A stretch of 64,000 bases of DNA from contig NZ_JUIW01000003.1 of the NCBI RefSeq assembly GCF_004151245.1, positions 310,001 through 374,000 on the forward strand, written 5' to 3'. The notes beneath the pieces are model-generated. The model did not search any database. It saw only the letters and a program-made list of their open reading frames with translations, and was not told the origin of the DNA. Of the stretch, positions 1-9,200 are shown in pieces (the stretch's first letter is position 1; every line of letters begins with the position of its first letter). Both the position numbers and the translations under genes were made by a program. Source of the DNA: Flavobacterium beibuense. GTDB taxonomy: Bacteria; Bacteroidota; Bacteroidia; Flavobacteriales; Flavobacteriaceae.

Positions 1-100
1 AAAAAGTAAACAGGCCCCTCATGTAGTCCTGCATGTACTTTGCGTTTTCAGCATTGGCATTGGCTTTAAAGCCAAAGGTAAGTTCGTCTATGAAATTCAT
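1..100 (-). CDS. DNA alkylation repair protein, N-terminal fragment (runs off window)
   Basis: The reverse strand reads an ATG at 98-100 followed by 33 codons that stay open to the window edge. The start (MNFIDEL, then FKANANAENAKYMQDYMR) matches my recollection of the N-terminus of AlkD-like HEAT-repeat DNA glycosylases of Bacteroidetes, which remove alkylated bases. Its start codon overlaps the stop of the upstream gene (ATGA at 97-100), so the two are probably translated from one mRNA. Only the first helix is visible, so the family call rests on a short stretch. Confidence 0.55.
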   Translation of the reverse strand, partial: MNFIDELTFGFKANANAENAKYMQDYMRGLFTF

Positions 101-687
101 ATTTCCAGTTCGGCCGATTTTTCTTTTACATGATTTTGCAAATCTGCGAAAAATTCTGCGAATTCCTTTTCAAAAACAGCGTAGTGTTCCTTAAGTTCCT
201 TAACCGAGTTCCGCATACCCGACCTGTTTTTGGTCCTATTGTCCATTTGAGTGAGTATACGCTCAATACCTTCCAGCGAAGCATAGCTTGCCAGCCAGTT
301 ATAGGTTATCATATAAGGCATCATGCCTTTGGTCTTTTCGGTAAGTATGTCGTAGTTGGCCTCCAGTATATGGTAAAAGCCCAGTGTATATTCTTCTAAC
401 GGAGTACTGCTATAGCTGGCCCAGTTCTTGGCAAGGAAATGATCGTAAAACATATCCATAATCACTCCGGCATAATGATGATACACGGGGTGCAGTCTTT
501 TTGTGCCTTTCCTGAAAACGGGGTGGGCATCGGTATAACTGTCTATGGCACGATGCAGTAGTATTCCTTTTTGCACATCCGGCGGAAAATGTTCGTATTT
601 GTTACCCGGAATATTATCGGCCATAAAATTGCCAATCTTAACCAGATCGTTATCGCCCGAAAGGTATATGTGTGCCAAAAAGTTCAT
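97..687 (-). CDS. ACP phosphodiesterase (AcpH / DUF479 family)
   Basis: The product of 196 aa opens with MNFLAHIYLS and a GNFMAD segment, followed by a GILLHRAIDSYTDAHP block. These are signatures of the AcpH family, which removes the 4'-phosphopantetheine arm from acyl carrier protein in the cytoplasm; the His and Asp residues of these blocks are the expected metal ligands. The length fits the family. I chose the ATG at 685-687 over a GTG two codons upstream because family members start at MNFLAH. The stop overlaps the start of the alkylation-repair gene. Whether the in vivo substrate is holo-ACP in this lineage is inferred from the family. Confidence 0.8.
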   Translation of the reverse strand: MNFLAHIYLSGDNDLVKIGNFMADNIPGNKYEHFPPDVQKGILLHRAIDSYTDAHPVFRKGTKRLHPVYHHYAGVIMDMFYDHFLAKNWASYSSTPLEEYTLGFYHILEANYDILTEKTKGMMPYMITYNWLASYASLEGIERILTQMDNRTKNRSGMRNSVKELKEHYAVFEKEFAEFFADLQNHVKEKSAELEI

Positions 688-805
688 AGGCACAATTTAG
701 CGATAAGTTTTGTGTTGGCAAATACCAAAAAGCACAATGGCGGAATAATCCTATTTTGTTAACGTTTTTTATGATTTTGATAAACTGTTAACGAAAATGC
801 ATTAT

Positions 806-813
806 TATATTTG
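806..813 (+). promoter_or_regulatory. Probable -7 promoter element of the phosphohexomutase gene
   Basis: TATATTTG lies 37 bp upstream of the ATG at 851 and matches the Bacteroidetes -7 consensus TAnnTTTG. A clear -33 TTTG at the usual distance is not seen, so only this half of the promoter is called. Confidence 0.45.
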
Positions 814-850
814 TGACTGAAAAAACAACCCGCTAACTAATTTTTAAAAA

Positions 851-2239
851 ATGACGTTAATTAAATCGATATCAGGTATTAGGGGGACGATAGGAGGAAA
901 AACCGGAGATAACCTGACACCAGTAGATGCCGTAAAATTTGCTTCTGCATACGGTACATGGCTAAAGAGCCAAAGCAATAAAGAAAAACTTACTGTAGTA
1001 ATAGGCCGCGATGCACGTATATCAGGCCCAATGATTCACAGCCTTGTAATGAATACCCTTGTGGGCTTAGGTATAGATGTGGTAGACTTAGATCTTTCCA
1101 CTACGCCTACGGTTGAGGTTGCCGTTCCGCAGGAAAAGGCCGACGGTGGTATTATACTTACCGCAAGCCACAACCCTAAACAATGGAATGCCTTAAAACT
1201 GCTTAACGAAAAAGGGGAGTTTCTTAGTGGTGCCGATGGTGCCAAAATACTTGAGATTGCCGAAAGCGAGGCGTTTGATTTTGCCGATGTGGACAACCTG
1301 GGCGAAATAACATCAAACGATGCGTTTATGGATATTCATATTGATGAGGTGCTTAACCTTCCGCTTGTGGATGTTGAGGCTGTTAAGGCTGCCAAATTTA
1401 AGGTAGTGGTAGACGGTGTTAACTCATCGGGTGGGGTTATTATTCCTAACCTGCTTGAGCAGATGGGGGTAGAGGTTGTAAAGCTGTACTGCGAGCCTAA
1501 CGGACATTTCCCTCACAACCCGGAGCCGTTAAAAGAGCACCTGGGCGATATTTGCGAACTTGTAGTTAAGGAAAAGGCACACTTTGGTATAGTGGTAGAT
1601 CCCGATGTAGACCGTTTGGCATTTATTAGCGACGATGGCGAAATGTTTGGCGAGGAGTACACCCTTGTTGCGGTTGCCGACTATGTACTGAGCAAAACAC
1701 CGGGTAACACCGTGAGTAATATGTCATCTTCCCGTGCGCTTAGGGATATAACCGAAAAACATGGCGGAAGCTATGAGGCAAGCGCAGTAGGAGAGGTGAA
1801 CGTGGTGGAACTAATGAAAAAGAACAACGCTATTATAGGTGGCGAAGGTAATGGTGGTATCATTTACCCTGAGCTTCATTATGGCCGCGATTCACTGGTG
1901 GGTGTGGCTTTGTTCTTAACTTACCTTGCCGAAAAGAAAATGAGCGTTGCTGCGCTTAGGGCTTCTTATCCGCAATACTACATGAGTAAGAACAAAATTG
2001 AGCTTACGCCGCAAATTAACGTAGACGCTATTTTAGAGGCTATGGCTACCAAATATGCTAGCGAGGATATCTCTACCATAGATGGTGTGAAAATTGACTT
2101 TGCAGAAGAGTGGGTACACCTTAGAAAATCGAACACTGAGCCTATTATCAGGATTTATACCGAAGCAAAAGGTCAGGATAAAGCCGATGCCCTTGCCGTT
2201 AGGATTATAGACGAGATTAAGCAGGTAGCGGGAATTTAA
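851..2239 (+). CDS. glmM: Phosphoglucosamine mutase / phosphohexomutase
   Basis: This 462-aa protein has the full alpha-D-phosphohexomutase layout. The phosphoserine loop TASHNP places the catalytic Ser at 106, the metal loop DPDVDR lies near residue 248, a sugar-binding GEGNGG lies near 330, and the phosphate-binding RKSNTEP is near the C-terminus. GlmM converts glucosamine-6-P to glucosamine-1-P for UDP-GlcNAc and hence peptidoglycan and LPS. The sugar loop is GEGNGG rather than the GEQSGH usual in proteobacterial GlmM, so mannose or glucose phosphates are possible alternative substrates; GlmM is the usual assignment in this phylum. It is monocistronic, with a hairpin terminator at 2322-2342. 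Confidence 0.8.
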   Translation: MTLIKSISGIRGTIGGKTGDNLTPVDAVKFASAYGTWLKSQSNKEKLTVVIGRDARISGPMIHSLVMNTLVGLGIDVVDLDLSTTPTVEVAVPQEKADGGIILTASHNPKQWNALKLLNEKGEFLSGADGAKILEIAESEAFDFADVDNLGEITSNDAFMDIHIDEVLNLPLVDVEAVKAAKFKVVVDGVNSSGGVIIPNLLEQMGVEVVKLYCEPNGHFPHNPEPLKEHLGDICELVVKEKAHFGIVVDPDVDRLAFISDDGEMFGEEYTLVAVADYVLSKTPGNTVSNMSSSRALRDITEKHGGSYEASAVGEVNVVELMKKNNAIIGGEGNGGIIYPELHYGRDSLVGVALFLTYLAEKKMSVAALRASYPQYYMSKNKIELTPQINVDAILEAMATKYASEDISTIDGVKIDFAEEWVHLRKSNTEPIIRIYTEAKGQDKADALAVRIIDEIKQVAGI

Positions 2240-2321
2240 ATTAAGATTTTCAGATAATAGATAATAGACGTGAGACTTCGCTTGTCATTGCGAGGTACGA
2301 AGCAATCTGTTTTAAATATAG

Positions 2322-2348
2322 AGCCTTCCATTTCGGAAGGCTTTTTCT
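2322..2348 (+). terminator. Rho-independent terminator after the phosphohexomutase gene
   Basis: AGCCTTCC and GGAAGGCT pair around a short loop, followed by TTTTTCTTT. It lies about 80 bp beyond the stop codon, after one copy of the short GCAATCT repeat. Confidence 0.75.
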
Positions 2349-2560
2349 TTTTATTATTTAATGATTGAAAATTTAAATATTTAAAGATTCTTACTCTGAC
2401 GTTTTCCTGTTGCGTGTTACGAGTTCCCCTCTTGAGAGGGGCAAGGGGTGTATCAGTCATTGCGAGTGAAATGTAATGAAGAGCGGCAATCTATTTACAT
2501 TCGGATGTTGTTCCATGTCGACCGAAGTGCAACGAAGTGGAGACATCTCGAGATTTTGTT

Positions 2561-2630
2561 CTGTCCTTTTGTCCTGCCACAAAAGAACGAAAAAGGCACG
2601 GCGTTTAATGCCGGAGCTTCACTCTAATGT
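2561..2630 (+). repeat. Long A element, internally deleted copy
   Basis: It keeps the left end (CTTTTGTCCTGCCACAAAAG stem-loop) and the right end (CCGGAGCTTCACTCT) of the roughly 185-bp A element seen complete at 47661, 51450, 52743, 55401, 56377 and 61836, but lacks about 110 bp in between. Confidence 0.7.
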
Positions 2631-2755
2631 TCTCTGTTGCGTGTTACTGATTCCCCTCTTGAGAGGGGCTAAGGGGTGTGTCCTTGCGAGGAGGTACGAC
2701 GTGGCAATCTCTATGAAGGTTATAGGTTTGAATACTGTAGAGGTTATAACAAAAA

Positions 2756-2776
2756 AGCCCTGCAAGTTGCAGGGCT
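2756..2776 (-). terminator. Rho-independent terminator of the TonB-C-like gene
   Basis: AGCCCTGCAAGTTGCAGGGCT is a perfect hairpin. Read on the minus strand it is followed by a T run (plus-strand AAAAAA at 750-755), placing it 20 bp after the stop at 2797. Confidence 0.75.
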
Positions 2777-2796
2777 GTATATAAGAAGGTGAATGA

Positions 2797-3594
2797 CTAA
2801 AAACTTAATGGCATATCATAGGCCATAACCGAAATTTGACCATTAACAACGGCGGGTTCCATTTTAGGGAATTTAATAAAAACCTTTTCTAAAGCTGCTT
2901 TAAGCTTAACTGAATCGGCTTCTATACTTTTTACAGAAACATTTCCCTGTATGTCTATAGCCAGTTTTATTTTTGCTTTAGTACCTTTCAGGCTGTTTAA
3001 ATCTTTTCCCATTTCTTTTTTAATCCAACTGCTCAATTTATCCTTAAAACAGGTGGTTACAAATTCATCTTCGGCAGGGCAGTTCTTAAAATGAGCATGC
3101 TCAATCACCATAGGGAAGGGATGCGGCTTTTTCTTCATTTCTTCGGTTGTGCTCTTAGTTACCTGCTCATATTGTTTTGTGCTGTTGTTCTTTTTAAACT
3201 TAACATAAAAACCGTAAGTAGAGGATATGGGATTACCGCTAAAGTCGGTATTTGGAGTTATGACAGGTAGTTTTTCCAAAGCTGCTACAGCCAGCCCTTT
3301 AATTCTCTCATTGTCGGATTCTGCCTTAAAAGGAGCTTCGCCGGAAGCCTTACTATATATGGTAACTTTAACCGAAAACTCTTCTACGCCAAGAGGTTTT
3401 GCAGTATTAGATGTGTTTATTTCTTTGAGTATAAGCCCGCCTACTTTTTCACGATAACAGTCTTCCCTGTTTTCTGCATCTTCGCAACCAGGATAGATAG
3501 CGGTAGACTCGTTTCTAAAATCTAAAAAGGTTTTGCCCTGTGAAAAGGAAACAGTAGTAAATAATAACAGCAGTAAGGTGAAATTAGGTTTCAT
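2797..3594 (-). CDS. Secreted protein with two TonB-C-like halves
   Basis: The 265-aa product has a cleavable signal peptide (MKPNFTLLLLLFTTVSFSQ, cut after SQG). Two similar halves follow, each opening with an acidic Cys-bearing segment: YPGCEDAENREDCYREKV near 34-51 and FKNCPAEDEFVTTCFKDKL near 168-186. Each continues into alternating beta strands (SVKVTIYSK; KIKLAIDIQGNVSV). This Cys segment followed by a TonB C-terminal fold is common in secreted Bacteroidetes proteins. Function is unknown. The halves look like an internal duplication that has diverged. It is probably periplasmic and transcribed alone. Confidence 0.65.
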   Translation of the reverse strand: MKPNFTLLLLLFTTVSFSQGKTFLDFRNESTAIYPGCEDAENREDCYREKVGGLILKEINTSNTAKPLGVEEFSVKVTIYSKASGEAPFKAESDNERIKGLAVAALEKLPVITPNTDFSGNPISSTYGFYVKFKKNNSTKQYEQVTKSTTEEMKKKPHPFPMVIEHAHFKNCPAEDEFVTTCFKDKLSSWIKKEMGKDLNSLKGTKAKIKLAIDIQGNVSVKSIEADSVKLKAALEKVFIKFPKMEPAVVNGQISVMAYDMPLSF

Positions 3595-3689
3595 TGTATT
3601 GGTTTAATATGATGCAAATATATTGTTTGTTTTGATACAAAAAGTCCCGTAAACCAGAATGCTTTTTACTACTCTTTTAGTAATTGTTT

Positions 3690-3765
3690 GGAGATATGAT
3701 GTGGCAATCTCTATTAATTATGATTTCTCTCGTTGCAAGGAGGCATGACGTGGCAATCTATTAAG
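3690..3765. repeat. Two GCAATCT-type palindromic repeat copies
   Basis: GATGTGGCAATCT near 3700 and TTGCAAGGAGGCATGACGTGGCAATCT near 3734-3760 are degenerate copies of the family repeat, lying between the TonB-C-like gene and the AT-rich Fic islet. Confidence 0.6.
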
Positions 3766-3827
3766 TTTACCGTTTTGTATCTGGTCGCGGTTACAATATA
3801 AAAAAGAGTTGGTATGAGATTTTAAAA

Positions 3828-4316
3828 TTAGAAAAATTCTTTATAGAATTCTGGGCCAATATTAAGATTCTCATAATCAATATTGACTTTCTCTAAAGCA
3901 TTAACTATCTTTAATTTTAGTTCTTCATTGTAATCTGTGTCATTTATTACAGAAAAAATAATTTCGTATAATAATTCTTTATCTATAATATTATCAGCAA
4001 CTGTTACTGCTATATTTTCCATTTCAATGATGAACTTATCAACGAACATTTCTAAACCATTAACTTCTAAAAAGAAAGCACCAATAGCTATAGATGTTCT
4101 TTTATTACCGTCATTAAATGCATGAAATTTATTTAGACAGAACACTAGATGGGTCAGCTTATCTTCAAATGTAGGATAATAATCATCATTTTGAATGTGG
4201 TTTAAAGGACTGTCAATATTTCCAAAATTTTTCACACCTTTTGTGCCTCCTGATAAATCAAGTATTTTTTCATGAATTGATATAACGTAATTAGCATCAA
4301 AATAATTAAGTATCAT
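3828..4316 (-). CDS. Fic/Doc family toxin-like protein
   Basis: The 162-aa protein carries the Fic core motif HAFNDGNKRT at residues 65-74. The GNKR form (not GNGR) is that of Doc, which phosphorylates EF-Tu rather than AMPylating; the actual reaction here is inferred. The segment upstream (Y/F-rich flap, GVKNFGNIDSPLNH) also fits Doc. Its start lies 1 bp after the stop of the 357-aa DNA-binding-like gene, so both are one operon, the normal layout of a toxin with its partner. The 3' extension beyond residue 120 is longer than Doc. The gene is AT-rich compared with the housekeeping genes around it, suggesting transfer. Confidence 0.8.
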   Translation of the reverse strand: MILNYFDANYVISIHEKILDLSGGTKGVKNFGNIDSPLNHIQNDDYYPTFEDKLTHLVFCLNKFHAFNDGNKRTSIAIGAFFLEVNGLEMFVDKFIIEMENIAVTVADNIIDKELLYEIIFSVINDTDYNEELKLKIVNALEKVNIDYENLNIGPEFYKEFF

Positions 4317-4317
4317 G

Positions 4318-5391
4318 CTATCTTTCTTTTAGTCTTTTGAAAACCTCTTTATTGTCTTCTAGTCTTTTTTCTAAATCCATGCTGCGTTCTCCTAAAAACT
4401 TTTCAAAATCCTCAGAACTCACTTCATCTATATACTCTTTTAATTTTTCATGAAGAGCATCTCTGAATGCTAAATCTCGACTAGCCATTATGCTGCGTGC
4501 TTTTTCTCTTAAAGGTTCTATAAATGCTTGCATTGATTTTTCAAACTCTGAAAAAAGTAAAAGTGATTCTGATAAAGATAATTTACGCTCTAAACTATCA
4601 TGTCTTTGCTTTAAGAAATTTGCAAATCCATTTTCATAAGCGGCTATTAAATCTAAAACTTCAGAATACATAGTATTTCTTACACTTTCTTTTGTACTTA
4701 AATTTAAAATTTGTCTATATTCTTTTGAGTTTCCTTTAAATATACTTTTGTAAATTTTATCAGTTAATTGACTGTACTTAAATTTATTTGTTGTTATATA
4801 GAAGTCTAATGCATTAGTAAATTCTTGTCTATAATTATACTCTCTTATAGCACTTGGCAAAAAATCTTCTTCTCGTTGATTAATATATTTAGTTTTTCCT
4901 CCCAGTCTTTTATTTAGAACGTCAATAACAATATCTAAAATTAATGATCTTAATTTTTGTGCATTCTCTGAATTAGATAATAGCATTCCAATATTTAAAA
5001 ATGCTTTATAAGTAAATACTCCTAATTGAGGTGTTTTATTTAATGCTTCAAATTCTTCTTTTAACTTTATTATGTTTACGACATTTTTGTCGTGGACATG
5101 TGTTTCTTGATTAATTAAACTAAATATTTCATCTTTAAATAATTTAAGTTTATTTCCACTATATAACTCATATCCATTTTGTTGTATTTCTTCTTTATTA
5201 TTTTCAAGTATTCTGTCTATAGTTCTATTGTCTACCTCGAAGAAATTTGAAATTTGAGTTTTAGTAAATCTATATTTACCTTCAAATTTAATTCCTAAAA
5301 AGCCAACTTGCTGATATACCTCTTGAATTACAATATTATTATTTAAGATATTTTTTCTATCTATATTTGAGCTTGTCAGATCTTTTACCAC
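4318..5391 (-). CDS. DNA-binding-like partner of the Fic/Doc protein (RhuM-like)
   Basis: This 357-aa protein begins with a winged-helix-like segment (YRFTKTQISNFFEVDNRTIDR, residues 41-61) that resembles the N-terminal HTH of RhuM-type proteins. A middle part follows (LGVFTYKAFLNIGMLLSNSE then LRSLILDIVIDVLNKRLGGK), and then a helical C-terminal domain of charged coiled-coil character. It sits directly upstream of the Fic/Doc gene with 1 bp between them, so it may regulate the operon or act as the antitoxin or specificity partner. No classic Phd-like antitoxin is visible. The family call is from motif feel, not a profile search. Confidence 0.55.
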   Translation of the reverse strand: MVKDLTSSNIDRKNILNNNIVIQEVYQQVGFLGIKFEGKYRFTKTQISNFFEVDNRTIDRILENNKEEIQQNGYELYSGNKLKLFKDEIFSLINQETHVHDKNVVNIIKLKEEFEALNKTPQLGVFTYKAFLNIGMLLSNSENAQKLRSLILDIVIDVLNKRLGGKTKYINQREEDFLPSAIREYNYRQEFTNALDFYITTNKFKYSQLTDKIYKSIFKGNSKEYRQILNLSTKESVRNTMYSEVLDLIAAYENGFANFLKQRHDSLERKLSLSESLLLFSEFEKSMQAFIEPLREKARSIMASRDLAFRDALHEKLKEYIDEVSSEDFEKFLGERSMDLEKRLEDNKEVFKRLKER

Positions 5392-5540
5392 AGTATAAGT
5401 ATTTGTTATATCAAAAGTAGATGAATTATTTTATATAAGCAATTAATAGATTAATTGTCATATTTACAGTGTTATACGTTTTATGTTGTAATTAATAATA
5501 AGTGTATAACCTAAATGATGCAAAGATAAAATGATATTTT

Positions 5541-6080
5541 TTAATAGTCTTGAGAGTCCTTTTCTTTGTTCTTATTAACTAGTAGATTATTCAAATATCC
5601 ATTTTCATATGTTATTTGTATTTCAAGGAATTCATTTATTATTACTGATATATAATTATCTTCCTTATCACCAGCATTAAAATTCCAAAAGCAGCTAAAT
5701 TCAGCTTTTCCTATTGTTATAGCTGTTTCTGTATGTCCATCATTTTGTTCATAAGGATAATCGTATGTTTCAAAATCTTTATCAGTTGTGTAGTATTTAT
5801 TGTTTAAATCGTTACAAATACTTCTGTAAGTCTCAATTACCCTGCTTTCCAAACTAGGTTTTATATAAATGGATGCTTTGGCGAATTGATTTTCATAAAA
5901 TAAAAAGATTATCAATTCTGTATTATATCCGGCAAACTTTACATTATTATATAATAGATGTTCTTCATTACTGTTTTCTGTGTCAATAATTCCATCTCTG
6001 TCTTTTATTTTTTCTTTTATGGTTTCTTGTGTGGAGCCAAAAAGAATATTTAAAAAACCATCTAATTTTAAATTTTCCAT
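5541..6080 (-). CDS. Uncharacterised 179-aa protein of the AT-rich islet
   Basis: I do not recognise this protein. It has no signal peptide or membrane segment and looks like a soluble alpha/beta domain: a beta-rich centre (VKFAGYNTELIIFLFYENQFAKASIY), a helix (ETYRSICNDLNNKYY), then further strands ending in an Asn/Lys-rich tail. It lies 149 bp upstream of the Fic-module operon on the same strand and shares its AT-rich composition, so it may have arrived with it. The weak promoter-like AT stretch between them argues for separate transcription. Confidence 0.55.
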   Translation of the reverse strand: MENLKLDGFLNILFGSTQETIKEKIKDRDGIIDTENSNEEHLLYNNVKFAGYNTELIIFLFYENQFAKASIYIKPSLESRVIETYRSICNDLNNKYYTTDKDFETYDYPYEQNDGHTETAITIGKAEFSCFWNFNAGDKEDNYISVIINEFLEIQITYENGYLNNLLVNKNKEKDSQDY

Positions 6081-6143
6081 ATGATAAGGCGTTTAATGTT
6101 GTTAGGTCTACTAATTTAACAAATATTTTAACACAACCCCATA

Positions 6144-6173
6144 AAAAAAGCCCCGCAACATGCGGGGCTTTTG
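6144..6173. terminator. Bidirectional terminator after purL
   Basis: AGCCCCGC and GCGGGGCT form an 8-bp stem with A and T runs on either side, so it can end purL transcription on the minus strand. Confidence 0.85.
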
Positions 6174-6204
6174 TCTATTATCTAGCGTCTATATTCTAAA
6201 CGTC

Positions 6205-9200
6205 TTATTTTCTGTTCTCAATCCACTTACGTGCATTAACAAACGCTTCGTGCCAAGGTGTAACCTCATCCTGGCGTCCTTCCGGGTAGTAAGCCCAGTT
6301 CCACTGGAACATAGAACGCTCAATGTGTGGCATCATTACCAGGTGACGACCGTCGTTGCTTGCCATCATAGCTACATCAAAGCTTGAACCGTTAGGGTTG
6401 GCAGGGTAGCCGTTGTAACCGTACTTAGCCACAATGTTGTATTCTGTTTCTGCATACGGCATGCTAAACTTACCTTCACCGTGCGAAATCCATACACCCA
6501 GTGTACTTCCCGCAAGGGTAGATAACATAACCGAGTTGTTTTCCTGTACGGTAACCGATGTAAACGCACTTTCGTGTTTGTGACTGTCATTGTGAAGCAT
6601 TTTCGGTTTGTTCTCGTGATCAGGGTTTATAAGCCCAAGCTCAATGAATAACTGACAACCGTTACAAATACCTACCGATAGTGTATCTTCACGCTTAAAG
6701 AAGTTCTCTAAAGCTGTTTTAGCCTTTTCGTTGTAAAGGAAAGCACCAGCCCATCCTTTTGCCGAACCAAGTACATCTGAGTTAGAGAAACCACCTACAG
6801 CACCAATAAACTGAATGTCTTCAAGTGTTTCACGGCCGGAGATAAGGTCGGTCATGTGAACGTCCTTAACATCAAATCCGGCAAGGTACATAGCATTTGC
6901 CATTTCACGCTCTGAGTTTGAACCCTTTTCACGTATAATGGCTGCTTTTGGCCTTGGTTTGCTGCTGTCTACAGCTACCTTTTTACCATTAAAATGGCTA
7001 GGGAAGCTGTAAGTAAGCGGTTGGTTTTTATAATTATCAAAACGCTCCTGCGCTTTTACTTTTCCACTTTGTTTCTGGTCTAACAGGTAAGAAGTCCTGT
7101 ACCATGTATCTCTAGTTTCGGTAACGTCAAAAGTAAGGTTACAGTCGCCGTTTTTAACGGTCACTACAGGTCCTTCCATTGGTTTACCTATAAGGGTAAA
7201 GTTTACACCGTTTTTAGCAAGTTCTGCCTCAACAGCTGCATCTGCCTGAATAACAAGGGCAATGTTCTCGTTAAACAGGGCTTTAACCGTGTCTGCCTCG
7301 TTAAGGGCAGTAAGGTCATATTCAGCACCAAGGTTAACCTCAGCAAAGCTCATTTCAAGAAGCGTAGTAATTAAACCACCACTGCCTATATCGTGTCCGG
7401 CAGCAATTTTACCGTTTCTTATAAGCTCCTGAATGGTATTGAAAGCCGTTTTAAATTTGGCAGCATCCTTAATGGTAGGAACATCGTTACCTACTTTATT
7501 AAGCACCTGTGCGAATGACGAACCTCCAAGCTTAAATGCATCACCCGACAGGTTAATGTAGTAGATGTTTCCGCCGTTTCTCTTAAGTACAGGCTCTACT
7601 ACTTTGTTAATGTCGTTACAGTTACCTGCAGCCGATATAATTACAGTACCAGGGGCGATAACATCGCCGTTAGGATACTTTTGTTTCATTGATAAAGAGT
7701 CTTTACCGGTAGGGATATTAATGCCCAGCTCTATTGCAAAGTTGCTACATGCCTCTACAGCTTCATATAGCCTTGCATCTTCACCTTCGTTTTTACAAGC
7801 CCACATCCAGTTTGCCGAAAGCGATACACTCTTAAGTCCGTCTTTCATCGGAGCCCAAACAATGTTACTTAAGGCTTCTGCAATTGCGGTACGGCTACCG
7901 GCAGCAGCATCGGCAAGGGCAGCAACAGGCGAGTGGCCTATAGAGGTTGCAATACCTTCTTTACCTGCAAAGTCCAGCGCCATAACACCCACGTTGTTAA
8001 GTGGTAATTGTATAGGTCCTGCGGTTTGCTGTTTAGCAACGCGTCCGCCCACACAACGGTCTACCTTGTTAGTTAACCAGTCTTTACATGCTACAGCCTC
8101 AAGCTGAAGCACCTGATTAAGGTAACTGTGAATGTTATTCTCAGAGTACTCAGGGTTAGTATATTTTGTTTTAACCGTTTTGTCGGTCATGATCGTTTTA
8201 GGCGATGAACCAAACATATCCTCAAGGGCAAAGTCCATTGGCTTAGCACCTGTTGTAGCCGACTCAAACGTAAAACGGTGGTCTCCCGTTACATCACCCA
8301 CAGCATACATTGGCGAACGCTCACGATCGGCAATACGCTTAAGGGTGTCAAGATCTTTTTGTCCGATAACAAGTCCCATACGTTCCTGCGACTCATTACC
8401 TATTATTTCTTTAGCCGAAAGGGTAGGGTCACCCACAGGCAGTTTGTCTAAATCTATTTTACCTCCTGTTTCCTCAACAAGTTCACTCAAACAGTTCAGG
8501 TGTCCGCCCGCACCGTGATCGTGAATGGAAACAATTGGGTTGTTGTCGCTCTCTACAAGGCCTCTCACGGCGTTTGCAGCACGTTTTTGCATTTCAGGGT
8601 TAGAACGCTGTATGGCATTAAGCTCGATACCTGAACTGAACTCTCCCGTATCGGCAGATGATACTGCTGCACCACCCATACCAATGCGGTAGTTTTCACC
8701 ACCTAGTATAACTACTTTGTCGCCAGTTTGCGGCTTTTGTTTTTTAGACTGACTTTCTTTACCGTAACCAATACCTCCTGCAAGCATGATAACTTTATCG
8801 AAACCAAGTTTGCGTGCATCTTCTTCGTGCTCGAATGTTAGTACCGAACCCGATATAAGCGGCTGTCCGAATTTGTTACCAAAGTCAGATGCACCGTTAG
8901 ATGCTTTTATAAGGATGTCCATTGGGGTTTGGTAAAGCCATTTGCGCTCGTCCATACCGTTTTCCCAAGGGCGGTTTTCTTCAAGGCGGGAGTAAGAGGT
9001 CATGTATACCGCTGTACCTGCTAACGGAAGCGAACCCTGTCCGCCAGCCAGCCTGTCGCGAATTTCACCACCACTACCTGTTGCAGCACCGTTAAATGGC
9101 TCTACAGTAGTAGGGAAGTTGTGCGTTTCCGCTTTAATCGATATAACCGAGTCAAATTCCTTAACGTCATAAAAATCGGGCTTGTCTGCTGTTTTAGGAG

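Larger units (their letters stand above)
2270..2755. repeat. Intergenic repeat mosaic 1
   Basis: This gene-free stretch is built from short dispersed repeats. There are copies of the TCATTGCGAGG...AAGCAATCT palindromic repeat near 2283, 2456 and 2688, and two copies of the CCCCTCTTGAGAGGGG hairpin repeat near 2425 and 2654. There is also a GTCGACC...GAGACATCTC copy near 2517-2550 and a shortened copy of the long A element. Reading frames here encode only translated repeat. Confidence 0.75.

Noticed and set aside
2236..2784. Two open frames, one per strand, downstream of the phosphohexomutase gene
   Set aside because: They are translations of dispersed repeats (for example DCFVPRND from the GCAATCT repeat) and contain a terminator; no protein signal.
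7565..8518. Long plus-strand frames opposite purL
   Set aside because: They are antisense shadows of a complete, conserved gene with no start signals.
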